Positions 46,770 through 57,415 are shown, numbered from the stretch's first letter. The stretch: 64,000 nt of DNA from Pycnococcus provasolii (GCA_938743325.2 OW568861.1:434001-498000); one strand, 5' to 3'. The notes: generated from the letters alone by a model not told the origin. Numbers and translations: made by a program.

Positions 46770-47851
46770 ATGGCGGCGGCGTCATCAGGGTACGTTTCGT
46801 CTTCGTTTTGTTTCGTGTACTTCGTTTTTCAATTGTTTTTAGTTTTTTTGTTTTTGTTTGTAGGTTTTGCGTTAGTAGTATTGGTGTTAGTTATTAGTTT
46901 TTCATCGTGGTTTTGGTTTTGGTTTTGGTTTTCTTTGTTCATCTTGGTTCAGGTTTTGGTTTTATTTTATTGGCAACCTTTTCTAGAGTCACCGCCTCGC
47001 CCTTCATTTGAACCATGGCGAGTTTGCGGCGCTACTGCGTTGCCTACAGCAAAACGGCCAAACCAGCTCTGTGCAAGCTTGATTAACCATACTTGACTGC
47101 AGCTTAGATGCGGCACGACAACACCTTTACTCGTCGTGGACTGACTCCTCCACACACAAACACACACCTCCTCCATTTGTTTTCCAGGTCGTCGCGAGAC
47201 CAAATCCTATACGCGCTCGTCAGCCGAGGGACCATCGTGCTCGCGGAGTGCTCCGCAACACAGGGAAATGCAAACACCATTGCGCGACGTATCCTCGAAC
47301 GTCTACCAGCCTCAGATAGTGTGCGCCAATCGTACACGCAAGACCGACACCTCTTTCACATCCTGACGGAGGAAGGCTTGACGTTCCTGTGCATGTCAGA
47401 CGAGGGTATGGGACGGCGTGTACCGTTCGCCTTCCTGGAAGAGATACGAAGCAGGTTCACGCAGGCATACGGGTCAGCAGCACTCACCGCACTCGCCTAC
47501 GCTTACAACACGGAGTTCTCGAGGATTTTGCACCAGCAGATGGAGTACTTTTCGTTCAACCCCAACGCGGATGTCATCAACCGCGTGCGTGGCGAGGTGA
47601 GCGACGTGAAAAACATCATGATGGAGAATATCGAAAAGGTGCTTGACCGAGGTGAGAAGATCGAGCTGCTTATTGACAAAACAGACCAGCTTCAGGGTGA
47701 CGCGTTTGCGTTCCGGCGAAACACGCGAAAGCTGAAGCGGGAGATGTGGTGGAGGAACTTTCGTCTGGCGTGTGGCATTGGCATTGGCGTGATTTTGCTC
47801 GTGTACTTTATCAGTGCGATGGCGTGTGGCATGAAGCTCAACAAGTGCTGA
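46770..47851 (+). CDS. VAMP7: VAMP7-like longin R-SNARE, two exons
   Basis: Exon 1 46770-46789 (MAAASSG, donor GTACGT) and exon 2 47188-47851 give 227 residues. Longin domain about 10-115 (ILYALVSRGTIVLAECSATQGNANTIARRIL), then an R-SNARE helix (INRVRGEVSDVKNIMMENIEKVLDRGEKIELLIDKTDQLQGDAFAFRRNTRKLKREMWWRN) with the zero-layer Arg, and a C-terminal anchor (LACGIGIGVILLVYFISAM). It drives fusion at endosome, vacuole or plasma membrane. The length is usual (about 220). Confidence 0.94.
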
Positions 47852-47959
47852 TGAAGCTGAAGCCATGTGTAGGAAAACCTGCTCGCCTGATAGATTTAAA
47901 CACACCACAACCTGTAAACACCCATGATAAGATGAAACAACATCACACAACAACCACAA

Positions 47960-48012
47960 CGCCACGCCACGCCACGCCACGCCACGCCACGCCACGCCAC
48001 GCCACGCCGCCC
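47960..48012. repeat. (CCACG)n microsatellite
   Basis: Ten or so perfect pentamer units just upstream of the 48131 gene. Confidence 0.9.
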
Positions 48013-48130
48013 TTGACACGACCAGACGACTTGTCAGACGACTTGGGCGTAGTTCGGGTTAACATGGCCCTCCCCCTCCCCGGCCTCCCCCCTCTCACCT
48101 AGCTCGGTAAGTCACGATCCCCTCGCTCCC

Positions 48131-49417
48131 ATGGAAACACGTCGAGGCCGTCCGTCCGGCGACGCCGCGCTCAGCCAGCTGGTCGTGGCGGTGGCCGTGG
48201 GCGTGATCGTGGGCTTCATAGCCGCAGTCGCCTTGCACCCTCCCTCCGCAGCCGTGCCAACCATTGAGCAGCAGCAGCAGCAGCAGCAGCAGACAACAAC
48301 TTCGGTGACGCCGCTGAGCTTGTCTGAGTTGAACGACCTCTGCTCGTCGCGTGCCGATCAACAACCACGAAACCAGCGACTCGAGCTGCCAGCACAGGCA
48401 CCGTGCGAGTGCCCAAGCTGCCCCACGCCGAGCTGCCCGCAGACGGAAAAGTGCAAGTGTGCACCTTGCACGCAAGCCGTGGTGGCGACTGGCGACAACG
48501 GCTTCCCCACGATGGGAACGCCGCAGACGGACACGCAGCGCGCACTTCTCGACATCCTCCAGAACATCGCGCCAACGGAAAAGGAGGTTCTCGTCGCCGT
48601 GAGCGACCACAACCTCATCAAGCACTGGACAGGCCAGCCTGGTATGCTTGCGCTTTGGGTGCAGAGCGTGAAGCGCAGCGGCGTGAAGAACTACATCGTC
48701 GCAGCACTGGACGAGGAGCTTGCAAGCTGGTGCCGTGCAAATGACGTGAACTATTACCTCCGTAAGACGGAAATGCCAAGCACGCAGCACGGAACGGGAT
48801 CCAACCACGCGACTTCCGCACTTAAGTTTTGGATCTTGCAGGACTTCGTGCAGCTTGGGTATGCACCGTTCCTCTCCGACGTCGACATCGTTGTTCTTCG
48901 AAATCCATTCGACTATGTGAAGCGTGACGCGGACGTCGAGGGCATGAGTGACGGCTTCGACGAGACGACTGCGTACGGTGAAATCCAGGGCCACGACGAT
49001 CCAACCATGGGCTGGAGCCGATACGCACAGAAGATTGGGCACTTTGTGTTCAACTCCGGGCTGTTTTATCTGCGCGCCAACAAGCGCACGCTCGATCTGC
49101 TTCAAATGGTTGAGAAAAAGCTCGCCGTGATGAAGGCTTGGGATCAAAGTGTGTTCAACGAATTCCTCTTCCTGCTCCCTCACGGCGATCGCAACGGCCC
49201 GCTGTGTTCCCAGCGCGTGCTGCAAATTGACCTTTTCGTCAACTCAAAGCGCCTCTTCAAGACGCTGCGGAAGAGGCCGCACGACATGCCCGTGATGATT
49301 CACGTCAACTATCACCCGGACAAGTATGAGCGCATGGTGGCGATCATCAAGCGATACGTGGATGGCGATAATCGCGCGCTCGATCCCTTCCCCGGCGGTT
49401 CGGAGCCTGGCTCGTAG
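48131..49417 (+). CDS. GT77 arabinosyltransferase, RRA-like
   Basis: 428 residues, type II: short cytosolic end, membrane anchor about 15-36, a poly-Gln stretch and Cys-rich stem (PCECPSCPTPSCPQTEKCKCAPC), then a nucleotide-diphospho-sugar transferase domain. FLSDVDIVVLRNPF contains the DxD metal/sugar-nucleotide motif (D250, D252). GTGSNHATSALKFWILQDFVQLGY and WDQSVFNEFLF are close to plant RRA proteins, Golgi enzymes that add arabinose to hydroxyproline-linked chains on extensins. This suggests hydroxyproline-rich glycoproteins in this alga. Confidence 0.87.
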   Translation: METRRGRPSGDAALSQLVVAVAVGVIVGFIAAVALHPPSAAVPTIEQQQQQQQQTTTSVTPLSLSELNDLCSSRADQQPRNQRLELPAQAPCECPSCPTPSCPQTEKCKCAPCTQAVVATGDNGFPTMGTPQTDTQRALLDILQNIAPTEKEVLVAVSDHNLIKHWTGQPGMLALWVQSVKRSGVKNYIVAALDEELASWCRANDVNYYLRKTEMPSTQHGTGSNHATSALKFWILQDFVQLGYAPFLSDVDIVVLRNPFDYVKRDADVEGMSDGFDETTAYGEIQGHDDPTMGWSRYAQKIGHFVFNSGLFYLRANKRTLDLLQMVEKKLAVMKAWDQSVFNEFLFLLPHGDRNGPLCSQRVLQIDLFVNSKRLFKTLRKRPHDMPVMIHVNYHPDKYERMVAIIKRYVDGDNRALDPFPGGSEPGS

Positions 49418-49636
49418 GAGGGCGGGAAGAACTTTTATTTGTACGTAATAATGAAGAAGAATCAAACTCTTCGAGATTTCTATTCAATCATTGGTAGTGG
49501 TAAAATATTACCAACTGTGTAGTACTTTGCGAGAAGTTTGGCGGGTGAGGAGGACTGCTGGTAAGTATTAGTCTTGATTAATCAAATAATCCCCTCCTCC
49601 TCATCCGCTGAATGAAAAAAAAAAGCATCCAGCAGC

Positions 49637-51442
49637 CTAAGAGTACGTCCTTGGCATTTTAATTTCGGGCATGACGAATTCGCTCGCGTCGTCCAAGTCA
49701 GCCATCGTGCTCAGGATCTCGTCGCACGGGTCCGTGAACGCCATCACTCGGTGCATCGCACCGCTGTCAACTGTCACGCATGTGGGTAACTCCGAGTTCT
49801 CGTCCAAAGGGCACGTTTCTGGCATTGGAAAGTCTGTATTCGCCTTCGGGCCGATTGCCACGCGCAGGTACTTGATGAAGTCTGCCTTGCTGGCACCTTC
49901 CCTGGCGCTGCCGAAGACGTTCCCGCCATAAATGTCCGCGACATACAGTCCCTCTTCCACCTTGATGATCTGCATACGCGACGTCGAGGAGATGCCCACC
50001 TCCCGACGCGCGCGGCACAGTTTCGCGATTGTGTCTCCGAGAACACCGCTGTAGTTGGGTCCCTGCACGCCATCCTGGCTGCCCACGGTACCCTTCTCCG
50101 TGCCAGGCCAGCGCTCCTCCCAGGAGAATCCCTCGTGCTCGGGGGGCACCCAAACGTTACGCTTGTCAATGGAACCAGCCGCCTCTGTGAGCGTCGGGTC
50201 AATCGGCCTGCCATTCAGCACGCCGTCGATATTCTTCTTGCCACACAGGTGCGGCCAGAACACGACGGGGATGCCCGGGTGCGAGAGCAGGTACGCGTAC
50301 CCCGCCGTGAGCTGCGCGGTGTTCTCAGGGAACGGCCAGTGGCACTGCGGTGCGGACGTGTCGTGGTTCTCAACGAACGTGAACGCCTGTCCCGGCCTGA
50401 TTCCGGCGAGGCCTGGCATGCGGTTTCCATTCTCCACGAGCAGCCTCATGTCGCCGGTCGAGAGCGCGTCCATGATGGCACCCTTGAGAGGGAAGTCGAA
50501 CGCTCCCACGCTCGGTCCAGCCTTGTCCACGTAGTCGCTGAGAATTTCGCCCGTCGTATACCTTGGATTGTTTCCCTCGTCGTCGTCCCAGTACTCCGCC
50601 ACGCACATCTCACCGCGCGATCCGACGGTGCTCTCGACGTACTCGCGCAGGTAGCTGACGTCGTAGCCTCGCACAAAGTCGAATCGCAGGCTGTCAAATC
50701 CGATGTAGCGAGGGCTGGTCATGTACGTGAGCCACGCCGTGATAGCCTTGCGCACCTCGGCGTTGTGGTGGTCAACATTTGGCGCGGCTGGGTAGTACGG
50801 CTCGCTCTTCGGGTTGCCCGTTCCTGCGAGAGCGTCGACGGGGTGGTTGCTGCCGAGCGCCCACGGGCCCCAGTCGATTCGCCTTTTGTCGTGGCTCACC
50901 TCGTCGCTGTAGAGCGTCCAGTTTCCGTTCTCGTCCTGCTTGTCGCCGCACCGGTGGTTGATGACGACATCCATCACAGCGGCGATTCCGTTCGCGTGAA
51001 ACGTTCTGATAAGTTTTTTGAGTTCCTCCTCGGATCCGTACCCGCCGTCGAGTTCGAAGAGTCGGCTTGGCAGGTACCCTTCCCGGGCGACACTGTTGGA
51101 TGGCGGTGGCAGCCACACGTCTGTGATTCCCATTTCCGCGAGGTCAGGCGCCATAGCCGTGAGCGACGCGTACCAGCTCGTACCAATTTCTCCGTTCGGC
51201 CACGTTTCTGGTTGGCGTGCGTCAGGCGTGGATGATTCCCAGTGAAATCCTTGGAGGAGCACGCTGTCAGGCAGGACTTGGCACGGCTTGGAGAGAAGGC
51301 GCCTCTTAGTGGAAGCCCGGGGCAAGTGGAAGTGACGGGGGACGATGTGCGCACGACATCGACCGACACTTCCGCTTCTATGATGCCCCCCCTGCTGCCC
51401 ACATGTTGATGCGCCGGACGCCACGTTGATGCGCGAAGACAT
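49637..51442 (-). CDS. AMY: Plant-type alpha-amylase (GH13), probably plastid
   Basis: 601 residues from ATG 51442. Leader about 1-55. The GH13 barrel begins VLLQGFHWESS. Conserved regions: DVVINHRCGD (region I), GFDSLRFDFVRGYD (region II, nucleophile Asp), CVAEYWDDD (region III, acid/base Glu) and FVENHDTSAPQ (region IV, transition-state Asp). The wording is plant AMY type, but unusual insertions lie in the C-terminal domain (about 400-600). It hydrolyses alpha-1,4 bonds in starch. Confidence 0.94.
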   Translation of the reverse strand: MSSRINVASGASTCGQQGGHHRSGSVGRCRAHIVPRHFHLPRASTKRRLLSKPCQVLPDSVLLQGFHWESSTPDARQPETWPNGEIGTSWYASLTAMAPDLAEMGITDVWLPPPSNSVAREGYLPSRLFELDGGYGSEEELKKLIRTFHANGIAAVMDVVINHRCGDKQDENGNWTLYSDEVSHDKRRIDWGPWALGSNHPVDALAGTGNPKSEPYYPAAPNVDHHNAEVRKAITAWLTYMTSPRYIGFDSLRFDFVRGYDVSYLREYVESTVGSRGEMCVAEYWDDDEGNNPRYTTGEILSDYVDKAGPSVGAFDFPLKGAIMDALSTGDMRLLVENGNRMPGLAGIRPGQAFTFVENHDTSAPQCHWPFPENTAQLTAGYAYLLSHPGIPVVFWPHLCGKKNIDGVLNGRPIDPTLTEAAGSIDKRNVWVPPEHEGFSWEERWPGTEKGTVGSQDGVQGPNYSGVLGDTIAKLCRARREVGISSTSRMQIIKVEEGLYVADIYGGNVFGSAREGASKADFIKYLRVAIGPKANTDFPMPETCPLDENSELPTCVTVDSGAMHRVMAFTDPCDEILSTMADLDDASEFVMPEIKMPRTYS

Positions 51443-51950
51443 CACCACTATGGGTTGCAAACCCTCTACTGTACTGAGGAAGCAACGGAAGCCCAGCTAA
51501 AAGGTGAGACGAGGTCAAGTACCAACTAAGTGGTATTGTAAAGTACAGAAAGGGTAAAGGTAGGCAACGAAAAGGCAACAAAAGCTTCGAAGAGCTTCGT
51601 TTGGTTGATCACAAGCACAACTCACAAGTAAGAACTATGTGATCGCAGGGAGGCTCACAGTGTGATTGATGCAAGGGATCGCAGAGTGCAGGACCTGATC
51701 GCAGCCTTCGCAGGAAGGGATGGATTGATGCAAGTGATCGTCCACTGTCGTGATCGTGATCGTGATGGGGATCGTCGTGCGTGATGGGGAGCAACCGGCT
51801 CCGTTAACATTACGGAAGTCTATCCAGTGCTGGGACAGGACGCCCAGACTCTCTCACCTGACACTTTTGTTTAGTATCGGTATTTGGCTCCAGAACCCCT
51901 ATCAGTCTTATCTGGACATCACAGTAGTACTACTGTACGGTTTCGTTGCT
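51443..51950. other. Intergenic region between divergent genes
   Basis: Contains GTGATCGTGATCGTGATGGGGATCGT-type short repeats near 51740-51790. No gene is seen. Confidence 0.4.
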
Positions 51951-53030
51951 ATGGCGCCTCTCTCTGCACGAGGTTTACCAGGTAGGTGGTGCAACCATCA
52001 TCTACCGTCGTCGTGTGGGTACCCTCTGCGTAACCATAGGGTTAGGGTTACTCAGAGACTGACTTCACGATGCAGACGAATACGCCAACGTTGCACTACG
52101 GATAGGAGTGGTGGTGTGGTCGCTTCATCCACGTTCACGCCGCCGCACGACAAAACTGTAAAGCTTGAGATCATCTCGCAGAAATCGGCGAACGACGATG
52201 CAGGTAGAAAATGTGTTCAAATTGTGCTTGTGCACGGCTCTTACCACGGCGCGTGGTGCTGGCAAGACACGTTCATGCCGTACTTGAGCGCACGCGGATT
52301 CGACGTGTGCGCGCTCTCGCTCAGAGGACACGGGACGTCGACCGTGCCCGTTGACGAGGAAACGGGCGAGCGTGCAAAGGTGGCGGGGAGCCTGCAGACA
52401 CACGCTGACGACGTGCGAACGTTCCTGGAGTCGTTGGGCGATGACAAGCAGGTGGTCGTTGTCGGGCACAGCTTTGGGGGTTTGATTGTGCAGCAAGTTC
52501 TTGCGGACCAAAGCACGAACGGCGGTCCTTCGAACGTCGTAGGCGCCGTGCTCGCGTGCTCTGTACCTCCGAGCGGAAATCAGGCGATGGTGGGGCGCAT
52601 ATTCAAGGCTGCGCCATGGCTTTCCGTCAAAATCACGTACGCTATGATTACAGACGCATTCAAGAAGGACGCGAACCTCATGCAGGACATTTTTTTCCGT
52701 GGTCCAGGGTCGCTGGCAGACACTGAGTCGTTGCGCATCCTCGAACGCCTGCAGGAAGTTCAGATACGTATGCTGGACGTCGCGGCGCTGCCGAACGACC
52801 TCCCTGTGAAGACTCCGAAGAGCGCCGCGAGCGGAAATTGGCCGCCGGTTCTTGTGCTCGGCGCGGAGCAAGACTCCATCGTCGACAGTGACGGATTGCG
52901 CGAGACGGCGGACGCTTTTTGCACCGCGCCGCTGACTCTCGCTGGTATCGGTCACGACGTCATGCTTGACGCAGGCTGGGAGACGGCGGCGGAGGCGACG
53001 GCGGACTTTATCACGAAACGGACTGTATAA
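51951..53030 (+). CDS. Alpha/beta hydrolase with organelle leader
   Basis: 359 residues from ATG 51951; the frame extends further upstream. An Arg-rich leader (about 1-55) suggests plastid or mitochondrial import. Fold motifs: oxyanion-hole VLVHGSYHGAWCW, nucleophile elbow VVVGHSFGGLIVQQ (Ser), acid LGAEQDSIVD and IGHDVMLD (catalytic His). The layout fits the epoxide hydrolase/carboxylesterase-like Abhydrolase_6 group. The substrate is unknown. TTAGGGTTA occurs once upstream near 52040, inside the leader. Confidence 0.85.
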   Translation: MAPLSARGLPGRWCNHHLPSSCGYPLRNHRVRVTQRLTSRCRRIRQRCTTDRSGGVVASSTFTPPHDKTVKLEIISQKSANDDAGRKCVQIVLVHGSYHGAWCWQDTFMPYLSARGFDVCALSLRGHGTSTVPVDEETGERAKVAGSLQTHADDVRTFLESLGDDKQVVVVGHSFGGLIVQQVLADQSTNGGPSNVVGAVLACSVPPSGNQAMVGRIFKAAPWLSVKITYAMITDAFKKDANLMQDIFFRGPGSLADTESLRILERLQEVQIRMLDVAALPNDLPVKTPKSAASGNWPPVLVLGAEQDSIVDSDGLRETADAFCTAPLTLAGIGHDVMLDAGWETAAEATADFITKRTV

Positions 53031-53408
53031 CTACCATAGACTACATAATCCAGCCCCCGTGAGTCAAACCCCTGATGCCTGAGCCCGTGATTTTTTTCCC
53101 AGCTATAATAAGTCGGGGTGGAGAACGGGGAACGGGAGGACGAGAAGCAGAGCCGAACCCCCAGAGGGAGAGGAGAGGTGGCGGCGGCGATGGAACACTC
53201 TTCTCGCAAATGCAACTGCAAATCAATATTGGCATCGAGGCATCGCATCAAGCGCCCGTCTTTCCTGTCCGTCTTTCCGCCGCAACCTCCCCTTTTCCCT
53301 TTTCCGGTCTTGCGTCATTCATCCTCCCCCCCCACCCAATCACCAGTCAGTCAGTCACTAGTGGCGGCGGCGGCGGCGTCCTTCTGTGTCACTTCGTAGT
53401 AGTTCATC
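53031..53408. other. Spacer between tandem plus-strand genes
   Basis: GGCGGCGG- and CCCC-rich; the 3' end of one gene and the 5' flank of NOG1. No gene is seen. Confidence 0.4.
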
Positions 53409-55700
53409 ATGCCCACGTACAACTTCAAGCGCATCACGGTGGTGCCGACGGCGATGTCTCTAATTGACACCGTCTTGTCGTCGACGCAGCGCAAGACGCC
53501 CACCGAAGTGCACTCCAAGTACCACGTCACGCGCATCAGGCAGTTCTACATGAGAAAAGTCAAATTCAACCAACAGCTCTGGTCCGAAAAGCTGTCTGCT
53601 ATTCTCGAGGAATTCCCGCGTCTCGACGACCTTCACCCGTTCTGGGGAGACCTGCTCAATGTGCTGTACGACCGTGACCACTACAAGCTCGCGCTCGGAC
53701 AAATCCACCTCGCCTGGCAGCTCATCAACAAAATTGCCAAGGACTACATCAGGCTTCTCAAGTACGGAGACAGCTTATACCGGTGCAAGACGCTCAAGCG
53801 TGCAGCACTCGGCCGTATGTGCACTATCGTGAAAAAGCAGAACAGTTCGCTGCAGTACCTCGAGCAGGTGCGCCAGCACCTTGGACGTCTGCCGTCCATC
53901 GACCCGTCCACGCGAACTCTCATCCTCTGCGGCTACCCCAACGTTGGCAAGTCATCATTCCTCAACAAAGTGTCGCGTGCGGATGTTGAGGTGCAGCCGT
54001 ACGCATTCACCACCAAGCAGCTGTTCGTCGGACACGTCGACCACGCGTACCTTCGGTGGCAGGTGATCGACACGCCGGGTATCCTCGACAGGCCACTCGA
54101 CGAGCGGAACACCGTGGAGATGCAGGCTGTGACGGCTCTCGCTCACCTGCGAGCGGCGGTCGTGTACATGATGGACGCGTCGGAGACGTGCGGGTACACC
54201 ATCGCGCAGCAGTGCGCGCTGTTCCACCAAATTAAGCCGCTGTTCCTGAACAAGCCGCTCGTCGTGGGCATCAACAAGCTCGACTTGCTCAAGGTGGCGG
54301 GACCTGAGCCGATGCTCGCCGTGAGCGCGGAAAACCTCCGCCTTCTCGTCGACGTGGCCAGGTCGGCGGACGCGGCGGCGAACGGCGTGGTTGCGCCGCC
54401 GCAGCCAGTCGGCTCGACGATGGACGCGCGCGCGCTCGTCGCCGAGCTGAGGGCGTGCGCGAGCGTCTCGTTCCTCTCCACGGTCACCGAGGTGGGTGTG
54501 CACGAGGTGAAGCGCGCGGCTTGCGAGCGCCTGCTTGCGCAGCGTGTCGAGGCAAAGGCGCGCTCGAAGCGATTCGATGGCGTCGCGCATCGGCTGCACG
54601 TCGCCCAGCCCGACGGCGTTGGCGGCGAATTGTCCGCCAATCACCAGCCAACGAACCCCACGCGGCCACCGTGTATTCCAAAGAGCGTGCTGGCTTTGCA
54701 CGCGGATGAGGATGCGATGCTCGTTGAGATGGCGGATGCGCGTCGGCGCGAGGCGGAGGCTGCGGGAACCGCCGAGCCTGCCGTGCCAGCGCTCGACGGC
54801 GGCGACGGAGAGCGCGCTAGAAAGGATCTGCTTGCGGCGATCGCCGCACGCCGACCGAAGCGCGAAACGGAGAAGGACCTGCAGGAGCTTCACGGCGGCG
54901 CCGGCGTGTACAGCGCGGACATGCGCAAGAACTACATGCTCGAGGATGAGGAGTGGAAGTACGACATTGTGCCTGAGATTATGGACGGGAAGAACGTGTT
55001 TGACTACGTGGACCCCGAAATCGAGGAGCGCCTGCTCGAGCTCGAGGCTGAGGAGGAGGAGCTCGAGGCGGAGCACCAGGCTGCGATGGCCGAGGCGGAG
55101 CAGACGGCAGCACCTGACATGTTGACGGAAGAGGAGGCGGAGGAGCTAAAGGCGCTGCGGAAGAAGAAGCACGACGTGGTGGAGGAGCACCGCGACCGCA
55201 AGGCGAGGGCGTCGAACAACTCGATCGTGCCGAGATCTGCGGACACCGAGAGGCGATCGACGACGCGTCGCATGCGCGACAGCCTCGAGGCGATGGGATA
55301 CGATGCCGAGGGCGCGGTTCGGCGTGCGCGCGACGATCGTCGTGGTCGCGAGGAGAGCCGTATGGGGCGCAGCGTGGAGAGGAAGCGCAAGCGCGACGCG
55401 TCGAGTGCCGCCGCGATGGAGATGGAGGAGGAGAAGGAGAAGAAGCGCGTGCATAGCTCGAAGAGCCGAAGCATGAGCCGTGGCCGCGCGGCGAGCATGA
55501 CGCCTGATCCTAAGTCGAAGAGGGCTCTCGGTCTGAAGGATGACGCGGCTCGCATGAAGAGCACAAAGTTGGGCGACAAGTCCGTGCGCAAGCGCAGCAA
55601 GGACGCGAAGCGCGGAGAGGGAGATCGCCACGTGCCGGACTTGAAGCCGAAGCACCTGTACTCAGGAAAGACGGGGCGCGGTGCGCGCGACTGGCGATAA
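53409..55700 (+). CDS. NOG1: Nucleolar GTP-binding protein 1 (NOG1/GTPBP4)
   Basis: 763 residues. The start MPTYNFKRITVVPTAMSLIDTVLSSTQRKTPTEVH is the invariant NOG1 N-terminus. OBG-type GTPase motifs: GYPNVGKSSF (175-184), DTPG (221-224) and NKLDL (about 287). An unusual Ala/Val-rich insertion (about 305-345) sits inside the G domain after NKLDL. A NOGCT domain follows and a long basic, charged tail ends the protein. It acts in pre-60S ribosome assembly in the nucleolus. Confidence 0.97.
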   Translation: MPTYNFKRITVVPTAMSLIDTVLSSTQRKTPTEVHSKYHVTRIRQFYMRKVKFNQQLWSEKLSAILEEFPRLDDLHPFWGDLLNVLYDRDHYKLALGQIHLAWQLINKIAKDYIRLLKYGDSLYRCKTLKRAALGRMCTIVKKQNSSLQYLEQVRQHLGRLPSIDPSTRTLILCGYPNVGKSSFLNKVSRADVEVQPYAFTTKQLFVGHVDHAYLRWQVIDTPGILDRPLDERNTVEMQAVTALAHLRAAVVYMMDASETCGYTIAQQCALFHQIKPLFLNKPLVVGINKLDLLKVAGPEPMLAVSAENLRLLVDVARSADAAANGVVAPPQPVGSTMDARALVAELRACASVSFLSTVTEVGVHEVKRAACERLLAQRVEAKARSKRFDGVAHRLHVAQPDGVGGELSANHQPTNPTRPPCIPKSVLALHADEDAMLVEMADARRREAEAAGTAEPAVPALDGGDGERARKDLLAAIAARRPKRETEKDLQELHGGAGVYSADMRKNYMLEDEEWKYDIVPEIMDGKNVFDYVDPEIEERLLELEAEEEELEAEHQAAMAEAEQTAAPDMLTEEEAEELKALRKKKHDVVEEHRDRKARASNNSIVPRSADTERRSTTRRMRDSLEAMGYDAEGAVRRARDDRRGREESRMGRSVERKRKRDASSAAAMEMEEEKEKKRVHSSKSRSMSRGRAASMTPDPKSKRALGLKDDAARMKSTKLGDKSVRKRSKDAKRGEGDRHVPDLKPKHLYSGKTGRGARDWR

Positions 55701-55927
55701 AAACAATGGCGTGCATCTCGTGTGTGTGTGTGTGTTTGTGTGTGTTTGTGTGTGTTTTCGCTGTTTGATGATTTTTTCCAGAAAAATGCATAGTCCTCTA
55801 TATAAACCCCTATTTTGCCCCTCCCTCGGACCGGCTGTTTGTTGTGAGCAAAATAACGTCCCCCGCTCCTTCCAGGTCAAAGAAAAGTCCGGCAGTTACG
55901 AAAAATCAAATTATACTAAGGCTCGCC

Positions 55928-57415
55928 ATGGCGGTATTCAAGCGCATGAAGCGGTGGATCCAGTGGTGCGTGACTGCAACGCCTCTGACGTCGTCGCCAG
56001 CCTCCCTGAAGAAGGAAAAAGCTCCATCAGCTTCTTCTGCAGCGAATGACGAGGAGCGCTGCGCTGCGGAGCATGCCAGGAGTTCGCAGAAGACGCAGTC
56101 AGCCTCTATAGAAGATACTGAGGGTGAGGAGGAGCGTGAGGCGGAGGAGGAGGAGGAGGCGAGGCTATCCGGCAAATCAGTCGTCGTTGTGCAGGATCCT
56201 GATGTAGATGATGATCATACGGGTGGTGCTGTGAGCGAAGATGGGCATGAGGAGAACGTGACGACAGCGAAATCAACAACGGCGGCATCATATGAGAGGG
56301 AAGTGGAAGAGCAGGACCAGGACCAGCAGAAAGGTGCAATAATAACGACAGCGACGACGACGACATCCACTACACCACCACAACCACCACCACCACAACA
56401 GCAACAACAAGCAAAAGAAGTTACGACCACTACTACTGCGACAGCAAGATTTGCCGACGTTCTCGCCTCTCTGCCCCTGGAAAACAGCGCAGCAGCTTCA
56501 GTACTGCCGCCACCACCATCGGTACCAATTGCGTCTACTGCGCCACCACCATCTTTTAAATCATGGCAGGAATTCACACATGATTACACACTGAAGGAAA
56601 CAATTGGCCAGGGGACATTCGGCAAGATCAAGAGAACCGTCAGTGTCCACACGAACGCTGTCGTTGCCACCAAGCTTGTGAAGACGAAATCGAAACCGTC
56701 TCTGCTAAAAACATTCCGTCTCGAGGTCTCCATCCTCCGCGATATCTCACATCCTCACATCGTTGCATTCCACGGCGCATTCTTCGACGGCATTGGCACA
56801 CACGCAATGGTTATGGAGTACCTAGACGGTGGAGAACTGTTTGGATACATCCAGAAGCACGATAGCGGCATGCCTGAGAACATTGCGGCGGCTGTCACGA
56901 AGCAAGTGCTTCTAGCTCTGCGTCACTTGCACGACGATCTATGCGTCGCACACCGCGACATCAAGCCGGAGAACATTCTGTTTGCCAGCCACAACCCCGT
57001 CGTCGTCAAGTTGACCGACTTTGGATTTGCGAAGCGCCTGCGTGACGCATCAGCTGTCGCGTTCGACGACGATATACGACATGCGTTTAGCACGCGACTT
57101 GGCAGTCCAAACTACGTGGCGCCGGAAATTGTCAGCCGTAAGCGCGGCTACACCACGCAGGTGGACATATGGAGCCTCGGCGTGATTCTGTACATCATGC
57201 TGTGCGGTTATTTCCCCTTCTACGCCGAGAGCGAGAAGGAGCTGTACCGACAAATTCGCCGCGGGTCGTTCGAGATGCCCGACGAAGAGTGGGTAAACAT
57301 CTCGAAGGGTGCCGTCGATGTGGTCAAGAGGATGATTGTTGTGGATCCTCATGTGCGCGCCACGGCGCGCGAATGTCTCGAACTGAGCTGGGTTGCCGCT
57401 GCGGAAGGAGGATAA
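55928..57415 (+). CDS. Ser/Thr protein kinase, CAMK-like
   Basis: 495 residues from ATG 55928. The N-terminal 210 residues are disordered, acidic, Gln/Thr/Pro-rich. The kinase domain (about 215-490): IGQGTFGKIKR (Gly loop), VVATKLV (Lys), VAHRDIKPENILF (catalytic loop), KLTDFGFAK (DFG), GSPNYVAPEIV (APE) and DIWSLGVILYIMLCGYFPF. All catalytic residues are present. The GSPNYVAPEI wording and lobe sequence suit the CAMK/SnRK group; the exact subfamily is not assigned. No C-terminal regulatory domain is seen. Confidence 0.92.
   Translation: MAVFKRMKRWIQWCVTATPLTSSPASLKKEKAPSASSAANDEERCAAEHARSSQKTQSASIEDTEGEEEREAEEEEEARLSGKSVVVVQDPDVDDDHTGGAVSEDGHEENVTTAKSTTAASYEREVEEQDQDQQKGAIITTATTTTSTTPPQPPPPQQQQQAKEVTTTTTATARFADVLASLPLENSAAASVLPPPPSVPIASTAPPPSFKSWQEFTHDYTLKETIGQGTFGKIKRTVSVHTNAVVATKLVKTKSKPSLLKTFRLEVSILRDISHPHIVAFHGAFFDGIGTHAMVMEYLDGGELFGYIQKHDSGMPENIAAAVTKQVLLALRHLHDDLCVAHRDIKPENILFASHNPVVVKLTDFGFAKRLRDASAVAFDDDIRHAFSTRLGSPNYVAPEIVSRKRGYTTQVDIWSLGVILYIMLCGYFPFYAESEKELYRQIRRGSFEMPDEEWVNISKGAVDVVKRMIVVDPHVRATARECLELSWVAAAEGG

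Noticed and set aside
46411-46842. 143-codon plus-strand frame upstream of VAMP7
   Set aside because: Ends inside the VAMP7 first intron and overlaps its first exon in another frame; no domain.
47960-48012. CRISPR-like or regulatory array
   Set aside because: A plain pentanucleotide microsatellite without spacers.
48095-49225. 376-codon minus-strand frame opposite the arabinosyltransferase
   Set aside because: Shadow of a confidently identified GT77 gene.
53955-55076. 373-codon minus-strand frame opposite NOG1
   Set aside because: Shadow of NOG1; Arg/His/Val composition without a domain.
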